Source: Bufo bufo
Taxonomy: Eukaryota > Chordata > Amphibia > Anura > Bufonidae
Length of the DNA: 64,000 bases
Assembly: GCF_905171765.1 (NCBI RefSeq)
Contig: NC_053393.1
Span: 192,475,921-192,539,920, forward strand
Direction of reading: 5' to 3'
In this document: piece after piece, positions 34,678-46,484 of the stretch
How positions within the stretch are numbered: the first letter of the stretch is position 1
How the letters are laid out: each line of letters starts with the position of its first letter
Notes under the pieces: model-generated
Told to the model about the DNA's origin: nothing
Database searches by the model: none
Seen by the model: only the letters and a program-made list of their open reading frames with translations
Program-made: the position numbers and the translations under genes

Positions 34678-35311
34678 TTACACTCCAGCCCCCATCACAT
34701 AAAATCTCTGTGTGAGTGCCCTGCATCTGTGTGCTGTTTGTTATAGTGGGCATTGTGGCGCAGGCACCCATCAGCATCATTGTACTCCCATCATTATACA
34801 CTCCAACCCCCATCATTACACACATATTACACTCCAATGAGGGCTGTAGTGTAATTATGGGGGTTGGAGTTTAATATGTGTACAATGATGGGGATTGGAG
34901 TATAATATGATGGAGGTTGGAGTGTAATATGTATACAGTACAATGTATTTCCTCCTGTATCCCCCTCTATCTCTACAATGTATTCCCTGTATCCCCCTCC
35001 CTAACTCTCTCTAATGTCATGGCCGGAGTGTACAGATGTAGTCAGAGTAATAGGGGGAGGAAGGGGGCAGGGAAGTTTCCCCCGCGTCAGCTGCCCTGCA
35101 GCTCGGGATGACAGGGGCGGTACATAGTGATGGATGTGGCTCTCACCTCCACCCACAGAGACTGCCGCCGGACGCACATGTATGGGCGCTGCAGGCGGTG
35201 TCCGTACGTGCGTGGCGATGCGTGAGGGTGCCGCGCATGCGCACTTAACCAATCGGCACACACGGACGGACGCGCACGCACATAGAGATTTTATTATATA
35301 GGATATATATA
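34678..35311. mobile_element. Second inverted-end repeat element
   Basis: It starts near CACATAAAATCTCTGTGTGAGTGCCC (34697) and ends CACATAGAGATTTTATTATATAGGATATA (about 35281-35311). It shares the CACTCCAACCCCCATCATTACACACATATTACACTCC segment, inverted, with its left neighbour. It contains a CGCATGCGCACTTAACCAATCGGC segment also found at 33815-33840, showing common descent. Confidence 0.58.
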
Positions 35312-35400
35312 TATATTTGTATTCCGGTCGGCTCAAGATCCCACCCCATTGAGTAGTTAGAATAAAAGGGGACTTGGGAGGGTGGGGAAGAAACGAGCCG

Positions 35401-35515
35401 CCGATAAGGTGAGGAGGAGGCTGCGGCTTATAAGCAGTATAGCCCCGCCTCCCCTCACACAAATGCGGCAAATAGCCATTTGCCTATAACTTGTATTCGG
35501 GTCGGCTCAAGATAA
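35401..35515. repeat. Split direct repeats, left cluster (b then a)
   Basis: About 90 bp at 35401-35490 is repeated at 39300-39391 in the same orientation with about 10 percent mismatches by eye. The GGTCGGCTCAAGAT motif at 35325 and 35500 brackets it. This permuted layout is thought to let Ngaro/DIRS elements form a circular intermediate joined by their recombinase (family knowledge, not shown here). Confidence 0.8.
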
Positions 35516-35584
35516 GTACGCCTACCTACCTACCTACTATGCTAAGCAGTAGGGGTATGCCGAGACTGCTGTATGGAGGGTAGG

Positions 35585-36740
35585 CTAAAGGGGCCAAAAA
35601 TAAAAAACATAGCTCAGGGCAATAGTGTTATTAACAAAATTACAATACCAGATTCCTGAAAACATTTCACACTGCGGATTTGGTATATATCGTTCATAAC
35701 AAGCTGACTGCCATCTGCCCAACTTCTTAATAACATGCACTGAGACGTTGTGCTTGGAGGTGGCGAAGCCGCACCAGTGCGAAAGGAATGCCCTGTGATG
35801 GAACTGGGACTGACCCCAACATTCCTCAATAATATTCGGATGAATTTGAGAAAGTTCTGACAACTCAAAGGCGCAGAACCCAGCTTTAGCAGAAGAGCAT
35901 CCCCTGGGGTTGCTTCGGTAAAGCGCGTTCAATCCTGCACTGCCATAACTGGGCACCACTTATTACCAGTGGGGAAGTATCTAACCTCTGTGAGCTGACC
36001 CACTCGGGCCATCTTTGTGGACGTTAAAGTAAGAACTTAGCATGACCCATCCCATGACAGCTGATCCTTCCTCAGATAGCTCTTGCATGTTGTGGCGCAG
36101 GTGAACTCGCCTGGTCTGAGGAAGCTGTAGAAGGCTAGGTACATGGTTGTCTCGATCAATAAACTAGTGTGCTTACTGAAGGGGTTTTGCGTAGTTTATC
36201 TGAAAGCAATCTGAGCATTGACCCTGTAAATGTCGTGTAGGGCGGGCCACAGCGGACCCCTTCTGGATACCCTTCAGTAGCATTCTAATTGGATGGGCTG
36301 AAAACAAGGAGGGTTGATTAGGATGCGGTAGATACAAATGATGTTGAATCCCAGGGTATAACTTAATAGTGCTAAATGACAGCTTGTGGTGAGAGTGGCA
36401 AAAATGCGGCAAAGGCCAGTAGGTAAGAGATGTTGCCCACTCCTGTCGAAGAATGGGTTCTCTTAAAATTACAGAACGAGGTCCATGCCTTCTTATATAT
36501 CCTCAGGGTGTTGCAGGACAGGGCTTTAGTCATAAGGGACCTGGCGGTGGCGAGATGGACCGTTAGTTCATCACTAGCTGGTCGAGCCTGGGCCCTGGTG
36601 ATGGTACGCGGTCTGCTTGTGGAGAGACCTGCAAAAAGAGAAGAGCCAATAGCCCTGTATGGAAACCTGCGGAAAGACCATTGATAACATACTGTACCCA
36701 GTCTGCATGTGGATGGGACCCTAACAGGATTAGACAACAT
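35585..36740 (-). pseudogene. Tyrosine recombinase pseudogene (Ngaro-like)
   Basis: The minus strand reads, N to C: an N-terminal core-binding part (ARSLMTKALSCNTLRIYKKAW, about 36565), then in another frame a block with SFSTIKLYPGIQHHLYLP and SLFSAHPIRMLLKGIQK (about 36250-36370). In two overlapping frames the C-terminal catalytic part follows: TGHSFRTGAAS (His/Arg, about 35790) and KKLGRWQSACYERYIP (with the nucleophile-type Tyr, about 35690). DIRS-order elements use such an enzyme instead of an integrase. At least three frameshifts separate the blocks, so it is inactive. Confidence 0.8.
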
Positions 36741-36758
36741 CCCTGTACAGACTAAAGG

Positions 36759-37325
36759 CTAAGACAAACTCTGGTATGCTGAGTTTCTATTCAACCTCAC
36801 GTCCTTAGATTTGAGGACCACCAAGACCTCCCCACAGACTATGGTCTTGTTGTCTGGCGCCTCATGAGCTGTTATGAGTAAGGACACTAAGTTCACGTCC
36901 TTGCCGTCAATTATTTCCTGTCGAATGTTGGCTGGAACGAAGTGGAACGGTGCGATAGGAGGTACAGAACCTGACCCACCAGCAACCCTAGCCTGGAGGC
37001 TAGAAGAACCTGCCTGACTTTTGCACATCACACGGGCAGCTGTATCGCCTGCCTCGACCGACTCTAGCCTGGCCTGAAAGTTCAACATTGATGACGCCGT
37101 GGAGTTGATGGCCGCGTGCAGTTGCGTAAGCGAGGTCTGAATAGTGTCCATGGACACCACCTGCGTATTTTGAACCTCTGGAACTGAAGACAGAAGACAG
37201 AACAGTTCAACCTTCCTTGCAGAAGCTGGAAATGGAATGCCTCTTTTGGATAACTCTGCCATCAACTTGGGCACAGTCCATGACCTTAATGATGGTGTGG
37301 AGTCTCTTGTGGAATGTGACACCAC
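36759..37325 (-). CDS. Gag-like ORF of the Ngaro-like element
   Basis: 188 codons open from ATG 37325. Near the start, SWTVPKLMAELSKRGIPFPA followed by ARKVELFCLL has the pattern of a SAP-type DNA-binding helix pair. The C-terminal third holds FVPANIRQEIIDGKDVNLVSLL, a block I associate with the first ORF of vertebrate DIRS/Ngaro elements. It ends 19 bp before the recombinase frame begins, where a reverse transcriptase would normally be. It is intact but may be truncated at its C-terminus by the deletion. The structural role is inferred from position. Confidence 0.6.
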   Translation of the reverse strand: MVSHSTRDSTPSLRSWTVPKLMAELSKRGIPFPASARKVELFCLLSSVPEVQNTQVVSMDTIQTSLTQLHAAINSTASSMLNFQARLESVEAGDTAARVMCKSQAGSSSLQARVAGGSGSVPPIAPFHFVPANIRQEIIDGKDVNLVSLLITAHEAPDNKTIVCGEVLVVLKSKDVRLNRNSAYQSLS

Positions 37326-37640
37326 GTTCCCACGGTATGATGATGTATCCCCCCATCAATGATACTTGAGACATCCTACTAAAACACAACATGATTAATG
37401 CAGAAGATGAATACCCAACAACAGTTTGTGCTATTCACCAGTATCACGGACCACCGATGTGCCAAAAACCGCCGTACCAGCACACGAGATGCCGTCCAGC
37501 ATGCGGAGCACCCCTTCACCGAAGTGACTGAATATGGGAAGATGTGTACATAGCAGAATAGAATGTGACCTAAGTAGCCTTGCAAGCCCCGAACGAGTGC
37601 AGACTGAGACATGAGTGGACGAGGCATGCAGTGTAGGACC

Positions 37641-37910
37641 GTATCCTGTGGTCGTGACAGGACTTAACGTGTCTGTAGACGTGACAGACGTATTGAATTG
37701 ATGCCTGTAGACGTGACAGGACTTAAACGTGTCTGTAGACGTGGCAGACATATCGAATTGATGCCTGTAGTCGTGACAGGACTTAAACGTGTCTGTAGAC
37801 GTGACAGACATATTGAATTGATGCCTGTAGTCGTGACAGGACTTAATCGTGTCTGTAGACGTGACAGACGTATCGAATTCATGCCTGTAAACGTGACAAG
37901 ACAATTTTTT
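37641..37910. repeat. 60-bp tandem repeat, ~4.5 units
   Basis: Exactly 60-bp units (GTGACAGACGTATTGAATTG, ATGCCTGTAGTCGTGACAGG, ACTTAAACGTGTCTGTAGAC) begin at 37681, 37741, 37801 and 37861, preceded by a partial unit. Few differences between units. It lies upstream of the gag-like ORF of the Ngaro-like element; because 60 is a multiple of 3, frames stay open through it. Confidence 0.93.
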
Positions 37911-39391
37911 TATTTTTTTTTTTTATTTTTATCGAGTCTGTGGCCGTGACAGGCTAGAGCCTAACCGAGGATATAATAGACACGTGAGAGACCTGTCCGA
38001 CAGACAGATTTGCCATAACCAACTTTGTAAGTGGAATGTGAGTACGCACCCACAATGCTACTGTACCTGGCAACTGCTACCTGATGAAATGACTGAATGC
38101 AGTTGAACATGTTAAAAACGGAGTATTAGCAACTGTACCAACCCCCTAGTCTTAAATCTACTCCCGTGATGCACAATAGCTTACTTTGACCCTGATGCTA
38201 AATGTGTCTACTAGGAATAGCTGAGTCTGCTGGTACGAAGCCGTGCATCGGGTGGATAGAAGGAGCCACGAACCTATGGACGCATATATGAAAGAAAAAC
38301 CTGTAGACAATTGACCCAATAATCGATAATTTACTCACTGCTTGAGATGACCCCACTAGAGAAGATGATGGGCAATCAACTTGCGACACACTCTGCGGAA
38401 CCTTAAAGAGTCCCCTTGTACTTGATTTTATTTTATTTTTCTCTCTTCAAACTGCCCCTTTTTTTTTTTTTTTTTTCACAACCCAAACTCCCACTTTTTT
38501 TTTTTTTTAACCACTATCATCTGCTGCCTGGAGGCTGCAGCAGACCAGATTAATCGAGAGCCTACCAGAAACAAAACAGCCTTGCATGCACCCCTGCCTC
38601 ACTACGAGCACAGCGGCCCATGCTATAGATTACAATGTGTCGAGAGCAGAGTCACGCTGACTCCAGCAACCTGAGAGACTGCCGCGTGGGGAGCCGATGC
38701 TGCCAGGCAGAAACGTTTCGGTGCAGTGGTGCTCCCTTACCTAAAGGAGCCGACACACCGCCGGCCAGACTGAGAGGACGAAAGACCGCAGTAAGTCACT
38801 TACATTCATGAATCAGGAAAAGCAATGCAACCAAGGTCCCTGTGCAGCCAGACATAAGCCTGATGGGACTGAATATAGCCTATGTACTGCCCCGTCCTAT
38901 GATGTAACAATACTGGATATATATATAAAACACTCCTCATCATTTTTAACCCCTTTAATTTATTATTATTTTCTTTTTTTCTGTAACACGCCTTTCCCCC
39001 CCCTTTTTTTTTTTTTACCACTGTAATACTACACAACCATAACCAGAATGTATCAAGACATGACAGGCAAATGTAGGCTGTAATAACACTGCCGACCAGC
39101 AGATGGCATGTTGGGACAACCTAAGGCAGCAAAGCGCGGCTCTGAACACATGGAAGCCGGCTCTGCGGCTCGCCGAGACGTGCAGGTAACAACGCGCGGC
39201 GTGTCGGTGCCGATCCCTCGCTGGAAGACGTGAACGCTGGGATGTAGACATCGATGCCGATGAGAGGCAGAGACCGTATACTCACGTGCGTACAGGCGCC
39301 TGTAAGGTGAGGAGGAGGCTGCAGATTATAAGCAGTATAGCCCCGCTTCCCATCAAACAAATGCGGCAAATAGCCATTTGCCTATAACATA

Positions 39392-40626
39392 TATAGAGAG
39401 AGAGAGATAGATGAATGTATGCACATGTATATATAGAGAGGGGAATTACAGTATATGTGTGCTAATTTAACAGTATAGTTGTATATATTTTTTTCTATAT
39501 ATCAGCTTATAATTACTCAGAACTGTACCTCAATTAACATTTGATCAAATAGTGTGCCTTCAGAGGTATTCAGAAATGATTACTTACCAGTATTTATACC
39601 GCAATGGAGGATAATTGAATTTTATAAAGAAGAAGAGTAGAAGCATTAACCTTTGGAGCCTGACAATGGCACTCAGAAATTCATCTTTTTTGACACTGCA
39701 ATAAGATCAGAGGGTTACTACCCGAAGGGACATCAGTTCTTTCCTTTTGAGTTATATGAATCTTTAATGTATTTTGTTTAAAAGACTTGTGCATGTTTCA
39801 TATAAGTCTGCAGCCATAGAGAACACATGGCAGGTGGCCTCTTATGAATGACAATTGAGGGAAAATTGCCTAGAGTAAAAAGTACAATGAATGTTAGCGA
39901 TGAGGCGAAAATTTAAAATAAGCAATTCGCACCAAAAATGAAATTTCCCAGCATTTGTCTCACAACCATAAATGTCACAACTGTGGATACACATGTACAG
40001 AGATGTGCTTGTAAATATGACTTTCCATGAAACTGAATAGCCATAAAAAGGCATCAAGGCATCGCAACCTCTGCTACCCATCATACAAATTTATAGTCTA
40101 TAGCAATCAATGTGATATATTCTGTATTGATTTTAGAAGAACTTGGAATGTATATCTTATTCAGCATGATATAGTCATTTGCAGCCATGTTAGAATTTCT
40201 GTATTTATACATGATGTTCAGTGTTATTTCAGCAAAATTACATTTCCCATTTTTGTCTGAGTGCTTTAGAATAATAATGTATATTGTACGTGATCTGCTT
40301 CAGTATATTGTATATAATCAGTTTTCTTCTCTTTGTTTACTGCATGTGGCATCATGATTATATAAATGCATATTAAGGTAGACTAATCATATATGAACGA
40401 CATAAAAAAAATCGATATAATTACGTAATAAATCCTATAGTTACCTAGTAGTATCGATATGGTTCGTATACAAGAGCATCTACTGCATATTAAGGACATA
40501 CAGTGCAACATCCTTTTTTCTGCACTTAGTCCTTATGACCTTTATACCAAATTTTTGCTATAAGCAATTATCTGTTAAGGTATGACCACATAGTTAGGTT
40601 TCCTGATGCAGTTTTAGAAGACAAAG
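39392..40626. other. No gene seen
   Basis: AT-rich sequence; a (GA)n tract at about 39395-39410. No coding region, RNA gene or complete transposon could be supported. Confidence 0.45.
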
Positions 40627-41990
40627 GCCTCTTTCACACGAAAGATACAGATTGTGTCAGGATGCTTTTAAGTATGCGTTCACTGAAACTCACACCATTT
40701 CGTAAGCAAGTTCAGTCAGTTTTGTCTGCGATTGCGTTCAGTGTTTATTTTTTTTCTATGCGGGTGCAATCAGTTTTGATGCTTTTTTTACGCACTGTAG
40801 GAGGACGCGAGTGTCCGTCATTGACGGAAGGTACGTGTCACCGAGGTTCCTGGCCTTGGTGAGATAAGAATCGGTAATTTTGTGTGTCAGGGGCAGCTAG
40901 TGCTCGCTGACACTGTTTTACTTAGTGTGGCTGTAAAGCCAATCCGGGCCGGTTCTTATTGGGAGCAGCCAAAGAGCAGGGTGGGTGGCTGTTCCCCACC
41001 TCCAGGCCATGTTTTGGGCTGGGGTTTAAAAACCCAGCCAGCAGCTCAGCTGGGTGTGGTATGTTCCTCCAAGTGAGAAAGAAAACTGAAGACTTACAAA
41101 CAACATCTCCTAGCAACCATCAGTGAAAAACGCATTGCATCTGGACTGCAATGCGTTTGTCACTGAAGTCCCATTAATTTCTATGGGACCAGGGCCGTGT
41201 GAAAATCGCAGACTATAGAACATGCTGCCATTCTCACGCAGAAATAATATATGAAAACCAACGCACATGTGCACAGACCCTGTTCGGTCTTCATACACGT
41301 TCACACAGTGTGCAGTTCTGACATTCAGCATAAACCATTCCTGTCTTCCAAATAAGAGGACTGTTCTTTGTAGTCTAACTTGTTTATTGGCAAAATAGGA
41401 GTATTTGATGGTAAAACTATAGGAATACAAATAACATGAATAAGTATTTAGCATAGCATGTACTGCAACATTTGCATAACACTGAAGCACATGGTAAAAT
41501 GGCTGCCTAAAATAGATTGCATGGCTAGCAAACAGTATTAGCAACTCCCTGAGACAATGATAACTAGCTGTACAGCTCTACATAACATAATGTCCCTGAA
41601 ACAAAGATAGATCTCTCACCAGATATGATTTTACCAGGATGGAGGAGTTTAAGAAGGAGATATGCAGGAGGACAGCTCTGTACTGTGTCCTGGAGATTTC
41701 TCTTTGATGTTTTGCCCTCCCACAATGCTTTGCACCACCCAGAATACAGCAGTCTTTGAAACAAGAAAAACAAGGTACAATACAATTTAACACTGCTAGA
41801 TGATGCTACAACCACAATAATCACCACAGAAATAGCAAAACTCTGGCCGAATGAAATAGAATCATATAATAACCCTGCTGACCAGAACAGACCCATTGAA
41901 ATGAATGGGTCAGAATGTTGTACGGTTTCTATGCGTTCACTTCATGCATTGCACCCGCGTGGAAAACTTTGCCAGTCCTCGGTGCACTGA
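40627..41990. mobile_element. MITE-like repeat with two unassigned insertions
   Basis: The GGCCTCTTTCACACGAAAGATACAG start (40627), ATGCGTTCAC(T)-type repeats at 40674 and 41932, and GGACTGCAATGCGTTTGTCAC at 41142-41162 belong to one palindromic family. It seems split by a GC-rich piece (about 40800-41115, containing TTTAAAAACCCAGCCAGCAGC) and an AT-rich piece (about 41290-41880). The GC-rich piece starts TGTCACCGAGG and could be a solo LTR, but I could not find matching ends. Confidence 0.4.
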
Positions 41991-43502
41991 TCCTTAGAAG
42001 CAAATCTACTGTAGAAACAAAGTAGTTGGCCCACATTCGGGTCTTGGTAACATAGTTAATAAGACATCTGTCCATCCAGTTCGGCCTGTTATCCTGCAAG
42101 TTGATCCAGAGGAAGACAAAAAAAAAAAAAAACTGTGAGGTAGAAGCTAAAATTTCCCCACTTAAGGGGTAAAAAAATTCCTTTCCGACTCCAATCAGGC
42201 AATCAGAATAACTCCCTAGATCAATGACCCATCTCTAGTAGCTATAGCTTGTAATATTATTACAGTCCAGAAATACATCCAGGCCCCTTTTGAACTCTTT
42301 TAGTGAACTCACCATCAACACCTCCTCAGGCAGAGAGTTCCACAGTCTCACTGCTCTTACCGTAAAGAATCCTCTTCTATGTTTGTGTACAAACCTTCAT
42401 TCCTCCAGATGCAGAAGATGTCCCGTTGTCACAGTCCTGGGTATAAATAGATGATTGGAGAGATCTCTGTACTAACCCCATATATATTTATACATAGTTA
42501 TTAGATCTCCCCTCAGTCGTCTTTTTTCTAAAGTGAATAACCCTAAATTTTATAATCTTTTAGGGCACTGTAGTCCCCCCATTCCAGTTATTGCTTTAGT
42601 TGCCCTCCTCTGGACCCTCTCCACCTCTGCTATGGCTGCCTTGTTCACAGGAGCCCAGAACTGTACACAGTACTCCATGTGTGGTCTGACTAGTGATTTT
42701 TTAAGTGGTAGGACTGTGTTCTCATCCCGGGCATCTATGCCCCTTTTGATGCAACCCATTATCTTATTGGCCTTGGCAGCAGCTGCCTCACGCTGGTTTC
42801 AGTTTGCCATTCACTAAAATTCCTAGGTAATTTTCCATGTCAGTGTTACCCAGTGTTTTACCATTTAGTATGTACGGGTGACTTGCATTATTCCTTCCCA
42901 TGGGCATAATCTTACATATGGCAGTTTTAAACCTCATCTGCCACTTCTCTGCCTAAGCCTCCAATCTGTCCAGATCAATCTGTAGCAGTATACTGTCCTC
43001 TTCCGCGTTAATTACTTTTCACAGTTTAGTGTCATCTGCAAAAATTGATATTTTACTGTGCAAGCTTTCTACAACATCATTAATAAATAGAAAGAAAATT
43101 ATGAACTGGCACTCTGTATGTGTGGATAAAATCAATACTTGATACAATATAAAGTGATCACATACATTTAATATTAAAAAACAATAGAATAAAATACAGG
43201 ATAAAAACCCAATTACAATATGTCACCTAAAAATTATACAAAGGTGATAGCAAAATAGCTGGGGGTCTGTGGTGTGGGTCAACGCAGACAAATGTGACTG
43301 TATCACTTGGTATAAAATCTGCTGATTATGAGTGGACAAATGTTTATAAGTCAAATTGTGTATTATCTGTTTCCAAACAAAATCCTCTGTGGGAAACAAG
43401 AGTCCTATTTGCTTTTGAATGATTTGTCAATGTCCAAACTCAATTGTTAAAGCGATATAGAGTGCTAGTTTGCACTGTGTTGAACCCTGTATAGGGTCTT
43501 AC

Positions 43503-44277
43503 TGAAAGGGCCCCTGGTTTGTCTGCGGGTGAACCTCCGGCCGGGCAACCACTGAAGACCAATACACGTTGATAGGTTTAAAATGGTTGTTTCTTTATTC
43601 TGACATCGTAGACAATTTATAGATACAAACCACAAGATTACCATACAAACCACAAGATTATCATATACCTCCCCTAAGCTTAATCCAATCAGGTAACGAA
43701 AAAGTCATGATAATTTCGTAAAAACAAGGTACATATGTGACGCATTTATAATTCTTAGTATTCAGATATCTAACCACAATCTTTGTTGATTTCAGCTTTG
43801 TTCAAATATTTCTCGGAATTATCTTTGTTTATCTCGTACCAACATTTACCTGGTAAAATGTCTTGCATTTATCTAAACCACAGGTGAAGGTTAATATACA
43901 AAAAAATGCTTATATATATATAACTCGTATTGCAGTAAATGTAAAATATATGTCTAATGTTAGATATATGTGTAACAGGTATATATGTGCATATATATGT
44001 TTCTGCAGCTATGATGCCATGCATTCGGCAATTCTCTCTTCAGGTACCTCTATTACAAATGTGGCTTTCTTTTGCTAAAGCATGCATATCTCTTTTTAGC
44101 CATGCGGTTTTGAGCTTTAGACAGCCATTTCCTGTTAGCTTGTGTTACTAGACCTTGTTGTCATAAGAGTATAAAATATTACCTTTAAAGAAGAACTCTG
44201 CATATTTAATACAAGCATAGAAGCTGAATTAATATATATATGTGAACGTGTGTGGATACAGACATAATTTCCTTACA
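43503..44277 (-). repeat. 3' LTR (775 bp)
   Basis: Same ends as the 5' LTR (TGTAAGG...CTTTCA); 6 bp shorter because GCACAT is absent near 43962. AATAAA at 43599-43594. Flanked by CTTAC (43498-43502). Confidence 0.95.
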
Positions 44278-44290
44278 ATCCCCTCTTTGA
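44278..44290 (-). promoter_or_regulatory. Polypurine tract
   Basis: The minus strand reads TCAAAGAGGGGAT directly before the TG of the 3' LTR: the expected plus-strand primer position. Its placement 100 bases after the short ORF shows that the region between pol and LTR is only about 350 bases. Confidence 0.85.
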
Positions 44291-44386
44291 TCATATGGAA
44301 TTCCCATTCCATATGATCACTCCTTATACCACACACCAATTCTCGGTATCTTTCTCAGGGTACTTCCCTTTTTAAGGGTGACATAT

Positions 44387-44707
44387 TCACAGTTTCATTC
44401 TCTGAATCATCTGCTTACTAAACGGTTCAGGAAAGTTTTGATCTTTCAAGTCCTCAGTTTCTAGTTCATTGGTATACTCCCTGAACATAAATTCTTCCTC
44501 ATACAAGTCCTGCATAGTCTTTGGATCCTTTGGACAAAGTGGTTTTGGATAGCCTCTTAGCCATCGCTCATATCTACTTTGCAGGCTTGGGGGTATGATC
44601 AAAGTCATTTCCTTTGTAGGCATCTTGTCCGGAAGACTCATGTTTGTCCGGGGAATTTCTTGAGGACTCCTTCTGGTGTCTTCTTGAGCCGGCTGGCGTG
44701 TATCCAC
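44387..44707 (-). CDS. Unknown 106-aa ORF at the env position
   Basis: Opens at ATG 44707 (MDTRQPAQEDTRRSPQEIP), overlapping the end of pol by about 70 bases in another frame, as env does in gammaretroviruses. It is hydrophilic and acidic, with no signal peptide, no membrane segment and no Cys-rich part, so it is not a recognisable envelope. It ends about 100 bases before the polypurine tract. It may be an accessory protein, a scrap of env or a chance frame. Confidence 0.35.
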   Translation of the reverse strand: MDTRQPAQEDTRRSPQEIPRTNMSLPDKMPTKEMTLIIPPSLQSRYERWLRGYPKPLCPKDPKTMQDLYEEEFMFREYTNELETEDLKDQNFPEPFSKQMIQRMKL

Positions 44708-44985
44708 TGTGGACTCTGGTCAGTAAGGACAGCCGTTCGAGCAACTCTTAGAACCTCAAATGGACCTTGGTATATCGGACCAGTCTTGTGGCGGGCAGCT
44801 AGTTGTTTCACCAGAATTTTGTCTCCGGGCAAGAATGGATGAGTTGGGTCTGTGGAAAGAGAAGGAAAGGTGACAGCAACCTTATCATAATTTTCTGAGA
44901 GTATACCTACCAAGTGTTTCACGTACTGTTCCTGCAAGGCAAAAATGTTACTGTCAGTATCCGATTCCTCACGGGTATTAGGGGT
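44638..44985 (-). pseudogene. pol: Integrase C-terminal domain, displaced frame
   Basis: The sequence FLPGDKILVKQLAARHKTG, GPFEVLRVARTAVLTD and WIHASRLKK matches the pattern of the C-terminal DNA-binding domain of gammaretrovirus-type integrases (GDxVLVK ... WIHxSxxK). It follows the core after a one-base loss near 44985-44990. The pol stop is at about 44640. Confidence 0.85.
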
Positions 44986-46484
44986 CGACCGAATAACACT
45001 TCATAAGGTGACAACCTTGTTTGTTTATTTGGTGTCGTTCTTATTTGGTAGAGAATGGCGGGTAGAAATTTCAGCCAATCTTTCAATGTTCCTGAAGTAG
45101 CCTTTTTTAACCTATCCTTAATGGTTCTGTTCATTCTTTCCACTACTCCTGCGCTTTGCGGGTGGTAGGCTATATTAAGTTTCCACTGGAAACCCAGAAT
45201 CTTCGTCAGTTCTTGTATTAGTTGGGACTGGAAAGCAGGTCCCTGATCTGAATGAATTACCCGAGGGAGTCCATACAGTGAAATCCATTGATTTATCAAT
45301 GCCCTAGCTGTCACACCAGCTGTTTCTCCTGAAGTAGGTATGGCTACACACCATCCGGAGAACCTACAGACTATTACAAGCAGATATCTTATATTCCCGG
45401 GTTGCTTTGGCATGTGTGTATAATCCATCTGCAAATCTTGCAGAGGGCCTGTAGGGGGTGGTAGATTCCCATGTCTTCCGTGTGCTTTTCCTTGAACATT
45501 ATTCTGTGCACAAGTCATGCATGAGTCGACCAGATCGTCTATCAATCTCTGCAATTGGTGTGTACAGAACAGTGACTTGTAATGTTCTGATATGTACTGT
45601 TTTCCTAAATGTCCAGGACCATGAAGATAAGATATTAGGAGCGGTGCTGATGCAGTAGGAACCCCCAATATCCGATCTTTTGTCCTCATACCTGTACCTG
45701 TCGTCTGCAGTCCCTGAGATCTCCAGTACTTGATGTCCTCACTGGTAGACTGTTTCTGAAGTTGATATACTACTGACTCCCAGTTTTCACTTTCAAAGTC
45801 TGTCATGAATAATAACTTATTTTCCCTTCTCGTGTCTCTCTTGGCTGCCATTTTTGCTGCTCTGTCTGCTAGGTTGTTTCCCATAGCTTGATAATCTCCT
45901 TTTGCAGAGTGTCCTTTCACTTTTATCACACTTATAGCTTCTGGTAATTGAATTGCATGTAGCAAGTGATCTATGTATTTCTGATTCGCTACCTTCTTCC
46001 CGTCTGCTGAGATATACCCCCTATTTTTCCATATTAATGCATAATCATGCACTGTTCCAAATGCATAGCTACTATCAGTATAAATATTCACTTTGTGTCC
46101 TGCGAATATTTCACAGGCTCTTGTGAGCGCTACCAACTCAGCTTGTTGTGCCGAAGTTGTGACAATTGGTTCAGCTTCTATCACTTGATTTGGGAGCATG
46201 ACCACTGCGTAACCTGTTTGATATGTCCTGTCATCTGGTCTTGTGCATGATCCATCCACAAAAACATCTATACTGCCAGTCTGTGGTGTGTCCTTTAAAT
46301 CCTCCCTAGGTGTTGTGCATGACAAGATTATTTCATCACATCTGTGTTCAGGTATTGGGTCTACTTGTTCGTCAGAACCTTCACGCTTAAGTCTCAAAAG
46401 TGTATGCAAAAATCTTATCACTGGTGAGGTGTCTGGACATGTCTTTATCAACAGGTTTGCCGTACTGAGTAATATGGTCTCATA
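44919..46484 (-). pseudogene. pol: Retroviral RNase H and integrase (pol, C-terminal part)
   Basis: In the same frame as the upstream RT, separated by one TGA. RNase H: VFVDGSC (Asp), QAELVAL (Glu), YTDSSYAF (Asp) and NLADRAA (Asp), all four acidic residues present (about 46260-45860). Integrase: zinc domain with HGPGHLGK (His pair, about 45620) and CMTC (about 45520); core with LQMDYTHMP, HSDQGPAF and GVVERMNRTIK giving the D, D, E triad (about 45425, 45248, 45140). A frame change near 44985-44990 moves the C-terminal domain to another frame. All catalytic residues are intact. Confidence 0.93.

Larger units (their letters stand above)
35317..39391 (-). mobile_element. Ngaro/DIRS-like tyrosine-recombinase retroelement without reverse transcriptase
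   Basis: Two sequences alternate at the ends. Repeat a (TTCCGGTCGGCTCAAGAT) is at 35317-35340 and 35490-35515. Repeat b (AAGGTGAGGAGGAGGCTGC to TTTGCCTATAAC, about 90 bp) is at 35405-35490 and 39304-39390. On the coding (minus) strand the order is b, coding region, a, b, a, which is the split direct-repeat plan of Ngaro-type elements (A1-ORF-B1-A2-B2). Inside are a gag-like ORF and a broken tyrosine recombinase, but no reverse transcriptase/RNase H between them. It is an internally deleted relative that would depend on a complete partner. Confidence 0.8.

Noticed and set aside
40800..41115. Possible solo LTR (TGTCACCGAGG start, TTTAAAAACCC box)
   Set aside because: No matching CA end, target duplication or second copy could be found in the window, so it is not reported as an LTR.
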